Below are positions 26,558 to 34,939 of a stretch of 64,000 bases of DNA, one piece after another. Each line of letters opens with the position of its first letter. Within the stretch, counting starts at the first letter, position 1. The DNA comes from Nocardioides luteus (GTDB lineage: Bacteria; Actinomycetota; Actinomycetes; Propionibacteriales; Nocardioidaceae). The notes beneath the pieces were generated by a model, which saw only the letters and a program-made list of their open reading frames with translations, had not been told where the DNA came from and did not search any database. The translations under genes and the position numbers were made by a program. The stretch spans positions 152,682-216,681 of the forward strand of contig NZ_JZDQ02000002.1 of assembly GCF_000960475.2 (NCBI RefSeq). The letters run 5' to 3'.

Positions 26558-27773
26558 CGCTCTTCAGCGTCTCCTTGGCCGGGATCTCGGCGAGCATCTT
26601 GATGCGCCGCGGGACGGCGTACTCGGGCAGCCGCTCGGCCGCCCAGCGGGTCAGGTCGTCGGCGTTCACGTCGGACCCGGGGCCGGCGACCACGTCGGCG
26701 ACGACCATGGTGCCGACCAGCGGCGCCTTCCGGCCGCGCACGGCCGCCCAGGCGACCTCGGGGTGGGACTGCAGCAGGTCGCGGACGGCGCCGACGGACA
26801 CCTTGGAGCCGCCTACGTTGAGCTCGTCGCGGTCCAGGCGGCCGGTGACCAGCACCCGGCCGTCCTCGACGCGGGCGGCGTCGCCGGTGCGTACGGCGCC
26901 GGTCATCTCGGCGCCCGAGGCGTCGGTGCCGTGGTGCGGCGAGGTGATCACCAGCTCACCGTCGACCACCGAGAGCCGCGGGCGGCCGGGTACGTCGCGG
27001 TCCAGCCACTCCACCGGGAACCCGGCGCGGCCGTCGTGGACGACGATGGAGGCGCCCACCTCGGAGGAGGCGTAGATCCAGGACACGCGCGCGTCCGGGA
27101 AGGCCTCGGTGAGCTGCGTCAGCACGGCCTGGTCGACCGGTTCGCCGCCGAGCGTGACCTGCTCGAGCGGAAGCTTCTGCAGCTCGGCGCCGTGGCGCAT
27201 CAACGTACGCCGCCAGAACGTCGGGGTCCCGGACACGGCGGTGACGCCGTGCTCGAGCGCGGGCGTCAGCCAGTCGTCCAGGTCGGCCGGGTCGACGAGC
27301 ACCAGGTCCTGGCCGGGCACGCCCAGCCCGAGCGTGATCACCTGCCACCAGGCGTAGGTGCCGGGCGAGTAGGGGCACAGCCAGGTGCGCGGCGCCAGCT
27401 CGCCCGTCACCGTCGAGAGCGACCCCAGGGTGTGACCGACCCGCTTGGGCCGGCCGGTCGAGCCGGAGGTGAGCAGCCAGACCCGGCCGTCCTCGGCCGC
27501 GCGGGGACTCGTGGCCGCGCGGACCTCGTCGCCGGCGACCAGGTCGAACCCGGCCGTACGCAGCTCCTCGGCCAGCGCCTCGTCGAGCCGTCCGGCGGCG
27601 ACGACCAGCAGCTCGCCGCCGTCCTTCAGCGCGGCGACCGCCGGCAGGGCGTCGACGCTGCGCTCGACGACGTGCGCCGTCGGCGTGGGCCGTGGCACGG
27701 CCCGCTGGACGAGCTCACCCCAGGTCGTACGCCGCCCCGTGCGGGCGTCGACGACGAGGTTGTCGGCGATCAC
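26550..27773 (-). CDS. AMP-dependent acyl/aminoacyl adenylating enzyme
   Basis: The 407-residue protein is a short member of the ANL superfamily (most are 500 or more). The ATP motif LLTSGSTGRPKRVGHT is near 98-113, the A5-type region ASSEVG near 236-241, RTGDAARVEDGRVLVTGRLD near 297-316, and the C-terminal lysine region PAKETLKSDV at the end. The N-terminal subdomain is reduced. GTG 27773 overlaps the carrier-protein stop (GTGA), so the pair is coupled as in DltA/DltC. It probably activates a small acid and loads it on the neighbouring carrier. The acid is not predictable by eye. Confidence 0.83.
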   Translation of the reverse strand: MIADNLVVDARTGRRTTWGELVQRAVPRPTPTAHVVERSVDALPAVAALKDGGELLVVAAGRLDEALAEELRTAGFDLVAGDEVRAATSPRAAEDGRVWLLTSGSTGRPKRVGHTLGSLSTVTGELAPRTWLCPYSPGTYAWWQVITLGLGVPGQDLVLVDPADLDDWLTPALEHGVTAVSGTPTFWRRTLMRHGAELQKLPLEQVTLGGEPVDQAVLTQLTEAFPDARVSWIYASSEVGASIVVHDGRAGFPVEWLDRDVPGRPRLSVVDGELVITSPHHGTDASGAEMTGAVRTGDAARVEDGRVLVTGRLDRDELNVGGSKVSVGAVRDLLQSHPEVAWAAVRGRKAPLVGTMVVADVVAGPGSDVNADDLTRWAAERLPEYAVPRRIKMLAEIPAKETLKSDV

Positions 27774-28021
27774 TGACCCTGGATCTCCACGAGCAGGTCG
27801 AGCACGTCGCCGATCGTCTCGATCGAGCGGAGCCCGGCCGCCTCGAAGTTGAGCTCGTCCCCGATCTCGTCCTCGACGCGGAGCGCGAGCTCGGAGAAGT
27901 CGAGCGAGCGGAAACCGATGTCCGCCAGCTTCGCGGTGTCGTCGTCCGGAAGGGTCTTCCCCTGCACGGCCACCACCTCGGCCATGAGCTTGCGGACCGC
28001 CGGTCGGTCAAGAGTCTCCAT
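27770..28021 (-). CDS. Acyl carrier protein
   Basis: The 83-residue protein has the acidic four-helix carrier pattern. The phosphopantetheine site is Ser39 in IGFRSLDFSELAL; the usual Asp before Ser is Arg38 here, as in some special-purpose carriers, and EDEIGDEL follows. It is first in the operon carrier-ligase-SDR-PPTase-like and divergent from the PseH-like acetyltransferase, with only 52 bases between. ATG 28021 is chosen because it gives normal carrier length; upstream reading continues through the promoter. Confidence 0.9.
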   Translation of the reverse strand: METLDRPAVRKLMAEVVAVQGKTLPDDDTAKLADIGFRSLDFSELALRVEDEIGDELNFEAAGLRSIETIGDVLDLLVEIQGQ

Positions 28022-28073
28022 GGCCTCGGACCATATAACGTGAGCGCGCATCCCATGACGTCTGAGGAGACCG

Positions 28074-28610
28074 ATGTTACGACGGGCGACCGCCGACGAC
28101 CTGCCGAGCATGCTCGCCTGGCGCAACCAGGACGCGAACCGTTCGGTGAGCATCACCCAGCATCTGATCACCGCCGAGGAGCACGCCGCCTGGTGGTCCC
28201 GGGTCGCCCAGGACCCGTCGCGCCGGGTGCTGATGTTCGAGTACGCCGCCCGCCCCCTCGGCGTGGTGACCTTCTTCGACCACGACCCCGCCGCCAGGTC
28301 CGCCTCCTGGGGCTTCTATCTCGACCACGACGGCACGACCGCCGACGGCACCGCGCTGCTGGCGTGGACCAAGATCATGCGTGAGGCTGTGGCGTACGCC
28401 TTCGCCCCCGAGCCGGACGGGCTCGACGTCGACCTCCTCGAGGGCGAGGTGCTCCCCCACAACGAAGCCGTCCGCACCATGAACCGCCGGCTCGGGTTCA
28501 CCGAGGGCGAGCCCTACGAGCAGACCGTTGACGGCGGCTCCGTGACCGCGATCCCGGTCCGTCTGCACCGCGACGACCGACCCACCCGACGTTCCGGCAA
28601 GGAGCAGTGA
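28074..28610 (+). CDS. pseH: GNAT N-acyltransferase, PseH-like
   Basis: The 178-residue protein is a GNAT enzyme (LRRATADDLPSMLAWRNQDA at the N-terminus; NRRLGFTEGEPYEQTVDGG near the end). In pseudaminic acid pathways PseH acetylates N4 of UDP-4-amino-4,6-dideoxy-N-acetyl-L-altrosamine. The assignment rests on family and on coupling to pseI: its TGA stop overlaps the pseI ATG. GAGGAGA lies just before the ATG. Next to it, on the other strand, is the acyl carrier protein operon, which raises the possibility that it accepts an acyl-carrier donor instead of acetyl-CoA. Confidence 0.8.
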   Translation: MLRRATADDLPSMLAWRNQDANRSVSITQHLITAEEHAAWWSRVAQDPSRRVLMFEYAARPLGVVTFFDHDPAARSASWGFYLDHDGTTADGTALLAWTKIMREAVAYAFAPEPDGLDVDLLEGEVLPHNEAVRTMNRRLGFTEGEPYEQTVDGGSVTAIPVRLHRDDRPTRRSGKEQ

Positions 28611-29668
28611 TGACCACTATCCACGAGATTGCGGTCGGCGACCGGCTGATCGGCCCCGGCCACGAGCCGTTCGTGATCGCGGAGATGTCCGGCAACCACG
28701 GCGGCGACCTGGAGCGGGCGCTCGACATCGTCCGGGCCGCGGGCGAGGCCGGCGCGCACGCGCTCAAGATCCAGACCTACACCGCCGACACCATCACCCT
28801 GGACGTCGACACCCCCGCCTTCCGGCTCTCCGCGGACCACCCGCTGTGGCCCAACCGCCGCCTCCACGAGCTCTACGAGGAGGCGCACACGCCGTGGGAG
28901 TGGCACGAGCCGATCTTCGCGCTGGCGAGCGAGCTCGGGATGGTGCCGTTCAGCGCCGCGTTCGACCCGACCGCGGTCGACTTCCTGGTCAAGCTGGGCG
29001 TCCCGATGCTGAAGTCGGCCTCCTCCGAGATCACCGACCTGCCGCTGGTCCGGGCGATCGCCGAGACCGGGTTGCCGACGATCATCTCCACCGGCACGGC
29101 GACGCTCGCCGAGATCGACGCGGCGGTGCGTACGGCACGGGCGACCGGCAACGAGGACCTCGTCGTGCTGGCCTGCACCGCGTCCTACCCGGCTCCCCCG
29201 GAGGCCTCCAACCTCCGCGCGATCCCGGTGCTGCGCGACGGGCTCGACGTCGCGGTCGGTCTCTCCGACCACACCCTCGGCATCGGCGCCTCGATCGCGG
29301 CCGTCGCCCTCGGCGCCTGCGTGATCGAGAAGCACATCACGCTCTCGCGCGCGGACGGTGCCGTCGACTCCGACTTCTCCCTGGAGCCGGACGAGTTCGC
29401 CTCGCTGGTCAGCGAGACCCGGATCGCCTGGCAGGCGCTCGGCGAGGCGCGGATCGGCCCGAAGTCGGCCGAGCGCGAGGGCCTGCGCTTCCGTCGCTCG
29501 CTCTTCGTCACCCGTGACGTACGCGCCGGGGAGAAGGTCGGGCCGGACAACGTCCGCTCCGTACGCCCCGCCGACGGGCTGCCGCCAGCCGACGTCGACA
29601 TCGTCTTCGGCCGCACCTTCACCCAGGACGTCCCGGCCGGGACACCGCTGAGCTGGGATCTGGTCTAG
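28610..29668 (+). CDS. pseI: Pseudaminic acid synthase
   Basis: PseI condenses 6-deoxy-AltdiNAc with phosphoenolpyruvate to form pseudaminic acid. The 352-residue protein has the NeuB-type barrel (FVIAEMSGNHGGDLERAL near 18-35, LKIQTYTADTITLD, GLSDHTLGIGASIAAVALGA, EKHITLSRADGAVDSDFSL) and a C-terminal SAF/antifreeze-like domain (RRSLFVTRDVRAGEKV). EMSGNHGG is characteristic of PseI/NeuB proteins; Pse rather than sialic acid is favoured by the neighbouring PseB, PseC and PseG. ATG 28610 has AAGGAG five bases upstream and overlaps pseH. Its TAG stop overlaps the stop of the convergent pseG. Confidence 0.92.
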   Translation: MTTIHEIAVGDRLIGPGHEPFVIAEMSGNHGGDLERALDIVRAAGEAGAHALKIQTYTADTITLDVDTPAFRLSADHPLWPNRRLHELYEEAHTPWEWHEPIFALASELGMVPFSAAFDPTAVDFLVKLGVPMLKSASSEITDLPLVRAIAETGLPTIISTGTATLAEIDAAVRTARATGNEDLVVLACTASYPAPPEASNLRAIPVLRDGLDVAVGLSDHTLGIGASIAAVALGACVIEKHITLSRADGAVDSDFSLEPDEFASLVSETRIAWQALGEARIGPKSAEREGLRFRRSLFVTRDVRAGEKVGPDNVRSVRPADGLPPADVDIVFGRTFTQDVPAGTPLSWDLV

Positions 29669-30720
29669 ACAGGATCGCGGTCGAGGGCCAGGAGCGCGTC
29701 GGCGACGCGTGCCGGCCCTCGGCCGTCGACCGTGGCCCAGCAGGCGGCCCGCAACCTCTCCCGCAGACGTACGTCACCCAGCAGCCGCCGCATCCGCTCG
29801 ACGGCGCCCTCGGTGTCGCCGTCGAGCTCGGCCAGGGTGGCGATCCCGACGGCCAGCCCGTCCCGGTCCATCCGGACGTACGCCTCGTGCTGGTTGTCGG
29901 CGACGCAGACGAACCCGACCGCCGCACCGAGGCAGAAGAGCTCCCAGGCCGAGGTGCCGGCGGCGCTGAGCACCACGTCCGCGTCGGCGACGAGCTCGGC
30001 GAGGGTGTCGGTCGGCCCGATCACGTGGACGGCCTGCCCGGGCGCCGGCGCGATCTCGGCGATCTCCTCGGCGAGCTCCGAAGTGGCCGCGATGACGGTC
30101 AGCTCCACGGCGATCCCCGTGCCCGCGACCAGACGCACGACCCTTGGCGAGACCCCGAAGGCGTCGGTTCCGCCGAAGAACGCCAGCACGCGCAGGGGCC
30201 TGTGCTCGTCGGCAGCGACCTTGGGCGCCCCCGGCCGCTGCCGGACGATGTCGCGCCGCTGCTGGGCGTAGGCGAGGCCGCCGAGATGCCGGGATCCCTC
30301 CGGGAGGGTCCAGGCGGAGGTCTCGGCGCCGAGGTTCTGGTCCAGGTAGAGGTCGGCCACCCGTCCGCGCGGGTCGCCGTCGGTGAGCGCCAGCAGCGGC
30401 CAGCGGTCGCGCAGGTCGGCATAGACAGAAGCCGGGAGGAGGTAGGAGTCCACGACCACCGACGACGGCTCGAGGCGGGCGAGTACGCCGCAGACATCGT
30501 CCGGTCCCGGCGGCGCGATCTCGATCCCCCGGCGCCGCACCTGCTCGGCCGCCCAGGGCACCCGGTCCAGGTCCGCGACCATCACCACCCGCACCCCGCG
30601 GGCGACCAGCTCCTCCCCCAGTGCGAGGCAGCGCATGACATGGCCGATCCCGACATCGGGACCGGCGTCGCACACCATCACCACCCGATGACGGTCGTCC
30701 TCGGGCGATCCCATGGACAT
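29665..30720 (-). CDS. pseG: UDP-2,4-diacetamido-2,4,6-trideoxy-L-altropyranose hydrolase
   Basis: PseG removes UDP from the diacetamido sugar before the PseI step. The 351-residue protein has a GT-B-like fold with the nucleotide-sugar motif DAGPDVGIGHVMRCLALGEE near residues 16-35, where the His of GxGH is the catalytic candidate, plus FFGGTDAFGVSPRVVRL and LSAAGTSAWELFCLGA. GGGAGG lies ten bases before ATG 30720. It is the only Pse gene on the minus strand, and it faces pseI tail to tail with a shared CTAG. Confidence 0.9.
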   Translation of the reverse strand: MSMGSPEDDRHRVVMVCDAGPDVGIGHVMRCLALGEELVARGVRVVMVADLDRVPWAAEQVRRRGIEIAPPGPDDVCGVLARLEPSSVVVDSYLLPASVYADLRDRWPLLALTDGDPRGRVADLYLDQNLGAETSAWTLPEGSRHLGGLAYAQQRRDIVRQRPGAPKVAADEHRPLRVLAFFGGTDAFGVSPRVVRLVAGTGIAVELTVIAATSELAEEIAEIAPAPGQAVHVIGPTDTLAELVADADVVLSAAGTSAWELFCLGAAVGFVCVADNQHEAYVRMDRDGLAVGIATLAELDGDTEGAVERMRRLLGDVRLRERLRAACWATVDGRGPARVADALLALDRDPV

Positions 30721-30828
30721 GACTGCGCAACCTCCCGGATCCGGCCGTTTATGGCGAACGGCACGTGTCACCTTTTGCGCGCCGTATCGTTGGCGCACCA
30801 GATGAGGCCCAGACTAGAGAGCATCCCT

Positions 30829-31863
30829 GTGACCGTGCCGAATTCGGAAGTCCGAGAGTCAGCCGAACCGATCAACCACCCTCTCGATGGCGCAAGCGTC
30901 CTGGTCACCGGCGGGACCGGATCGTTCGGGAAGGCATTCATCCGCCACGTCCTCGACAACCTCAACCCGCGGCGCGTGATCGTCTTCTCGCGCGACGAGC
31001 TGAAGCAGTACGAGTGCCGCCAGCTCTTCGGCGACGACCCGAGGCTGCGCTGGTTCATCGGAGACATCCGCGATCGCGACCGGCTGCACCGGGCGCTCCA
31101 CGACGTCGACTACGTCGTCCACGCCGCCGCCCTCAAGCAGGTCGACACCGGGGAGTACAACCCCTTCGAGTTCATCAAGACCAACGTCCTGGGATCGCAG
31201 AACGTCGTCGAGGCCTCGATCGACGCGGGCGTCAAGAAGGTCGTCGCCCTCTCCACGGACAAGGCCTCCTCGCCGATCAACCTCTACGGCGCGACCAAGC
31301 TGACCGCCGACAAGATCTTCATCCTCGGCAACAACTACGCCGCCTCCTACGACACCCGGTTCTCCGTCGTCCGCTACGGCAACGTGACCGGCTCCCGCGG
31401 ATCGATCATCCCGAAGTGGAAGGCGATGGCCGAGCGCGGCGAGCCGCTCGGGATCACCGACATGCGGTGCACCCGGTTCCTGATCACGCTGCCGCAGGCG
31501 GTGCAGATGGTGCTCGACACCTTCGAGCTCATGCAGGGTGGCGAGCTGCTCGTCCCGCACATCCCGTCCCACAAGGTCGTCGACCTGGCGAAGGCGGTCG
31601 CCCCCGACGCCAGCTTCGTCGACATCGGGCTGCGCCCCGGCGAGAAGCTCCACGAGGAGATGATCAGCCCGGAGGAGGGCCGCCGCGCGGTCAGCATCCG
31701 CGACGGGAAGTACTACGTGATCGAGCCGGAGAACCCCCAGTGGGGCTACAAACCGATCATGGACGCGGTGCCCGTCCCCGACGGCTTCCACTGCGCCTCG
31801 GACAAGAACGACATCTGGTACGACGCCGACGACCTCCGCGCGGTCCTGGAGTCGGGGATCTAG
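30829..31863 (+). CDS. pseB: UDP-N-acetylglucosamine 4,6-dehydratase (inverting)
   Basis: PseB opens the pathway by converting UDP-GlcNAc to the 4-keto-6-deoxy-L-arabino sugar. The protein (344 residues) shows VLVTGGTGSFGKAFIRHVL near 25-43, STDKASSPINLYGATKLTAD with the Tyr/Lys pair near 138-157, and RYGNVTGSRGSIIPKW. The start is uncertain: GTG 30829 with AGAGAG upstream is favoured because the in-frame ATG 30802 is followed by codons rare here (AGG, AGA, CTA). The extra 20-residue N-terminus before the fold is unusual. It is first of pseB-pseC-pseF with overlapping stops and starts. Confidence 0.92.
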   Translation: MTVPNSEVRESAEPINHPLDGASVLVTGGTGSFGKAFIRHVLDNLNPRRVIVFSRDELKQYECRQLFGDDPRLRWFIGDIRDRDRLHRALHDVDYVVHAAALKQVDTGEYNPFEFIKTNVLGSQNVVEASIDAGVKKVVALSTDKASSPINLYGATKLTADKIFILGNNYAASYDTRFSVVRYGNVTGSRGSIIPKWKAMAERGEPLGITDMRCTRFLITLPQAVQMVLDTFELMQGGELLVPHIPSHKVVDLAKAVAPDASFVDIGLRPGEKLHEEMISPEEGRRAVSIRDGKYYVIEPENPQWGYKPIMDAVPVPDGFHCASDKNDIWYDADDLRAVLESGI

Positions 31864-32984
31864 TGCTGCCCTACGGCCGCCAGTCGGTCTCCGAGGACGA
31901 CGTCGAGGCAGTCACCGCGATCCTGCGCGGCGACTGGCTCACCACCGGGCCGACGGTCGAGGCGTTCGAGCGGGCGCTCTCCGACCTGGTCGGCGGGCAC
32001 CGCGCGGTCTCGTGCACCTCCGGCACCGCTGCCCTCCACATCGCCTACGCCGCCGCCGGCGTGGGTGCCGGTGACGAGGTCGTCACTACGCCGATGACGT
32101 TCGTCGCGACCGCCTCGGGCGCCTCGCTGCTCGGCGCGAAGGTCGTCTTCGCCGACGTCGATCCGGACACAGCGCTGATCGACCCGGCAGCCGTCGACGC
32201 TCTCGTCACCGACCGCACCAAGGTCGTCGCCGCCGTCGACTACGCGGGCCAGCCGGCCGACTACGCCGCGCTGCAGCCGATCGCCGACCGGGTCGGCGCG
32301 CTGACCCTCGCCGACGCGGCCCACTCGATCGGCGGCTTCGCCGGCGGCCGTCCGGTCGGTGACCTGGCCGATCTGACCACGCTGTCGTTCTTCCCGACCA
32401 AGAACCTCACCACCGGTGAGGGCGGCGCGGTCGTCGCGAAGGACGCGGTGGTGGCCCAGCGCGCCCACGAGTTCCACTTCGTGGGGCTGATGCGTGACCC
32501 GGACCGTTTCCGGATCACCGACGAGGGGCCGTGGCACCAGGAGGTCCACGAGTTCGGGCTCAACTACCGGCTCACCGACCTGCAGTGCGCCTTCGGCCTC
32601 TCCCAGCTGAAGCGGCTGGCCGGGTTCAAGCAGCGGCGCGCAGAGATCACCGCCCGCTACAACAGCGCACTCGCCGGCGTCGACGGGCTGCGGCTGCCGG
32701 TGCAGCGCGCGGGCGTCGACCCGGCATGGCACCTCTACCCGGTGCGGATCCTCGAGGACCGGCGCCGCGAGGTCTTCGAGAAGATGCGGGCAGGAGGCAT
32801 CGGCGTACAGGTGAACTACATCCCGGTCTACTGGCACCCGGTCTATGCCGACCTGGGCTACCGGCGCGGGATGTGCCCGAACGCCGAGGCGTTCTACGCC
32901 GAGGAGCTCTCCCTGCCGCTCTTCCCCGACCTGACCGACGACCAGGTCGACCAGGTCGTCGAGACGCTGATCGGGGTCCTGTGA
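31863..32984 (+). CDS. pseC: UDP-4-amino-4,6-dideoxy-N-acetyl-L-altrosamine transaminase
   Basis: PseC is the PLP-dependent aminotransferase that puts the amino group on C4 of the PseB product. The 373-residue protein has the DegT/DnrJ/EryC1 pattern: CTSGTAALHIAYAAAGVG near 52-69, DAAHSIGG, SFFPTKNLTTGEGG with the PLP lysine near 180, and NYRLTDLQCAFGLSQLKRL. GTG 31863 overlaps the last base of the pseB stop. Length and motifs are typical. Confidence 0.92.
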   Translation: MLPYGRQSVSEDDVEAVTAILRGDWLTTGPTVEAFERALSDLVGGHRAVSCTSGTAALHIAYAAAGVGAGDEVVTTPMTFVATASGASLLGAKVVFADVDPDTALIDPAAVDALVTDRTKVVAAVDYAGQPADYAALQPIADRVGALTLADAAHSIGGFAGGRPVGDLADLTTLSFFPTKNLTTGEGGAVVAKDAVVAQRAHEFHFVGLMRDPDRFRITDEGPWHQEVHEFGLNYRLTDLQCAFGLSQLKRLAGFKQRRAEITARYNSALAGVDGLRLPVQRAGVDPAWHLYPVRILEDRRREVFEKMRAGGIGVQVNYIPVYWHPVYADLGYRRGMCPNAEAFYAEELSLPLFPDLTDDQVDQVVETLIGVL

Positions 32985-33703
32985 AGACCGCAGTCATCAC
33001 CCAGGCGCGGATGACCAGCACCCGCCTCCCGGGCAAGGTGCTTCTCGAGGCGGCGGGCGTCGCCATGCTCGAGCACCACCTCACCCGGCTCACCGCCGCC
33101 GGACTCCCGGTGATCGTGGCGACGACCACCAACGTCGACGACGACCCGGTCGCCGTCCTGGCCGACAAGCTCGGCGCCGGCGTGGTCCGCGGCAGCGAGC
33201 ACGACGTGCTGTCGCGCTTTGCGCTGGCGGTGCGGGAGTTCGAGCCCGATGTCGTGGTCCGGGTGACCAGCGACTGCCCGTTGATCGACGGCGAGGTCGT
33301 ACGCCGCGGCATCGACGCCTGGGTCGCCGCCGGCGACCCCGCGCTCTATGCCAGCAACGCCCTGGAGCGCACCTACCCGCGAGGCCTCGACTTCGAGGTC
33401 TTCTCCGCGGAGGCGCTGCTGGAGGCCGACCGGCTCGCGACCGAGACGCCCCACCGCGAGCACGTCACCCCGTGGCTCTACACCGACAGCACCCGGGCGA
33501 AGCTCAACCTGCCGTGGGAGCGGGATGCCTCGGCGTACCGGATCACGCTGGACACCCCGGAGGACCTCCGGCTCCTGCGGATCCTCATCGAGGACCACGA
33601 CGCCCACCGGCTCGACACCCGCGGTCTCGTCGCCCTGCTGGACGAGCGTCCCGAGCTGGTCGCCATCAACGCCCAGATCGAGCAGAAGAAGCTCGGCCAG
33701 TGA
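32981..33703 (+). CDS. pseF: CMP-pseudaminic acid synthetase (SpsF-type cytidylyltransferase)
   Basis: The 240-residue protein starts KTAVITQARMTSTRLPGKVL, the nucleotide-binding signature of SpsF/NeuA-type cytidylyltransferases, and has VRVTSDCPLIDGEVVRRGID near 90-109. In its place behind pseC it should activate pseudaminic acid with CTP. SpsF-type proteins serve different sugars, so the assignment relies on context. GTG 32981 overlaps the pseC stop (GTGA). The C-terminal part is typical of the SpsF group rather than of sialic acid NeuA. Confidence 0.82.
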   Translation: MKTAVITQARMTSTRLPGKVLLEAAGVAMLEHHLTRLTAAGLPVIVATTTNVDDDPVAVLADKLGAGVVRGSEHDVLSRFALAVREFEPDVVVRVTSDCPLIDGEVVRRGIDAWVAAGDPALYASNALERTYPRGLDFEVFSAEALLEADRLATETPHREHVTPWLYTDSTRAKLNLPWERDASAYRITLDTPEDLRLLRILIEDHDAHRLDTRGLVALLDERPELVAINAQIEQKKLGQ

Positions 33704-33779
33704 GCCTCGGCCAGTAGAATCCGAGACCTGCGGGTCGTCGCGCCGCTCTCCATCCCAGCAGCGACATTTGGAGAGCTAC

Positions 33780-34925
33780 ATGCAGAAGACTCTGATCGTC
33801 CACTCCGGCACCTTCAAGACCGGAAGCACGGCGATCCAGACCTTCCTTGCCCGCGCAGACCGTGAGGGCAAGCTCCCTCCCGAGGTGGCCTACCCCACGA
33901 TCGGCCGGGGCACCCACAGCGTCCAGCACCAGAACCTCTACTCCCAGCTCCTCGGCGAGGTGCTCTTCACCCCCGCCCTCGGCACCTGGGAGCAGCTCGT
34001 CGAGTCGATCGCCTCCGGCAGTGCCGAGACCACGGTGATCTCGTGCGAGTCGTTCTCGCTGCTCAAGCCCGAGCACATCAGTGCGATCGGCGACTACGCG
34101 CGCCAGGCGGGCGCGAAGGTCCGTTGGGTCCACTACGTCCGCGACCAGGCCACCTTCTACAACGCCTTCTACGTCGAGCGGCTGATGGTGATGCGACCCG
34201 AGCACGCCGAGCTGGTCGACCTCCCCTTCGAGGAGTTCCGCGAGTGGTCACCGCTCGACATGAGCTTCCTCCACTACGGGCAGTTCGCCGACACCATCAC
34301 CAGCGCGATCCCGGACGTCGACCTCCGGCTGCGCCCCTTCATCCGCAAGGAGCTCCGCGATGGCAACGCCGTGGCCGACTTCCTCAGCACGTGCGAGCTC
34401 CCGATCCAGGGCAGCGGCGCCGGCTCGAGCAACGTCGGATCCGGCTGGCGCACGGTCGAGACCGCGCGCCACCTGGCTCCGATCGTGGCCGCGGCTCCGA
34501 TGCGTGGCCGGCTCCGAGGGGTCGACTCCTGGAAGGCCACCCGGCTGCGGTGGATCCAGATCCTCCGGGGCGAGTTCGTCACCCGGGCCACCCAGCTCGG
34601 CTGGAACGACGTCAGCGCGGTCTACATGACCCCCGAGTTCCGCCGGGAGCTCCTCGACGACTATCGCGAGGACAACCTGCTCATCGGCAAGCTCGGCGGC
34701 TTCTCCTTCACCGACATGATCGAGAACAGCACCTTCCCCGACTACAACATCGGCGACTACGCCGAGATCCCGGGTGACGAGGTCATGCAGGTCGTCAAGC
34801 TGGTCATGCAAGGTCTGCACACGATCCCGGAGGAGATCCAGCAGGAGGTCGAGGAAGCCCGCGCCCGTCGCCGGGAAGCGGAGGCCCGACGACAGGGACG
34901 GCTCCGTCGCCTCCTGCGCCGCTGA
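33780..34925 (+). CDS. Sulfotransferase-like protein with coiled-coil basic tail
   Basis: The 381-residue protein begins KTLIVHSGTFKTGSTAIQTF, which fits the 5'-phosphosulfate-binding loop of sulfotransferases (KTGST near residues 13-17). KVRWVHYVRDQATFYNAFY near 118-136 could hold the 3'-phosphate-binding Arg. The C-terminal 40 residues form a charged helix (QQEVEEARARRREAEARRQG) ending RLRRLLRR. It follows pseF by 76 bases with GGAGAG before its ATG. A role in sulfating the surface polymer is inferred from context; the family also contains proteins of unknown donor. Confidence 0.75.
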   Translation: MQKTLIVHSGTFKTGSTAIQTFLARADREGKLPPEVAYPTIGRGTHSVQHQNLYSQLLGEVLFTPALGTWEQLVESIASGSAETTVISCESFSLLKPEHISAIGDYARQAGAKVRWVHYVRDQATFYNAFYVERLMVMRPEHAELVDLPFEEFREWSPLDMSFLHYGQFADTITSAIPDVDLRLRPFIRKELRDGNAVADFLSTCELPIQGSGAGSSNVGSGWRTVETARHLAPIVAAAPMRGRLRGVDSWKATRLRWIQILRGEFVTRATQLGWNDVSAVYMTPEFRRELLDDYREDNLLIGKLGGFSFTDMIENSTFPDYNIGDYAEIPGDEVMQVVKLVMQGLHTIPEEIQQEVEEARARRREAEARRQGRLRRLLRR

Positions 34926-34939
34926 CCGGGACGGGCCGG

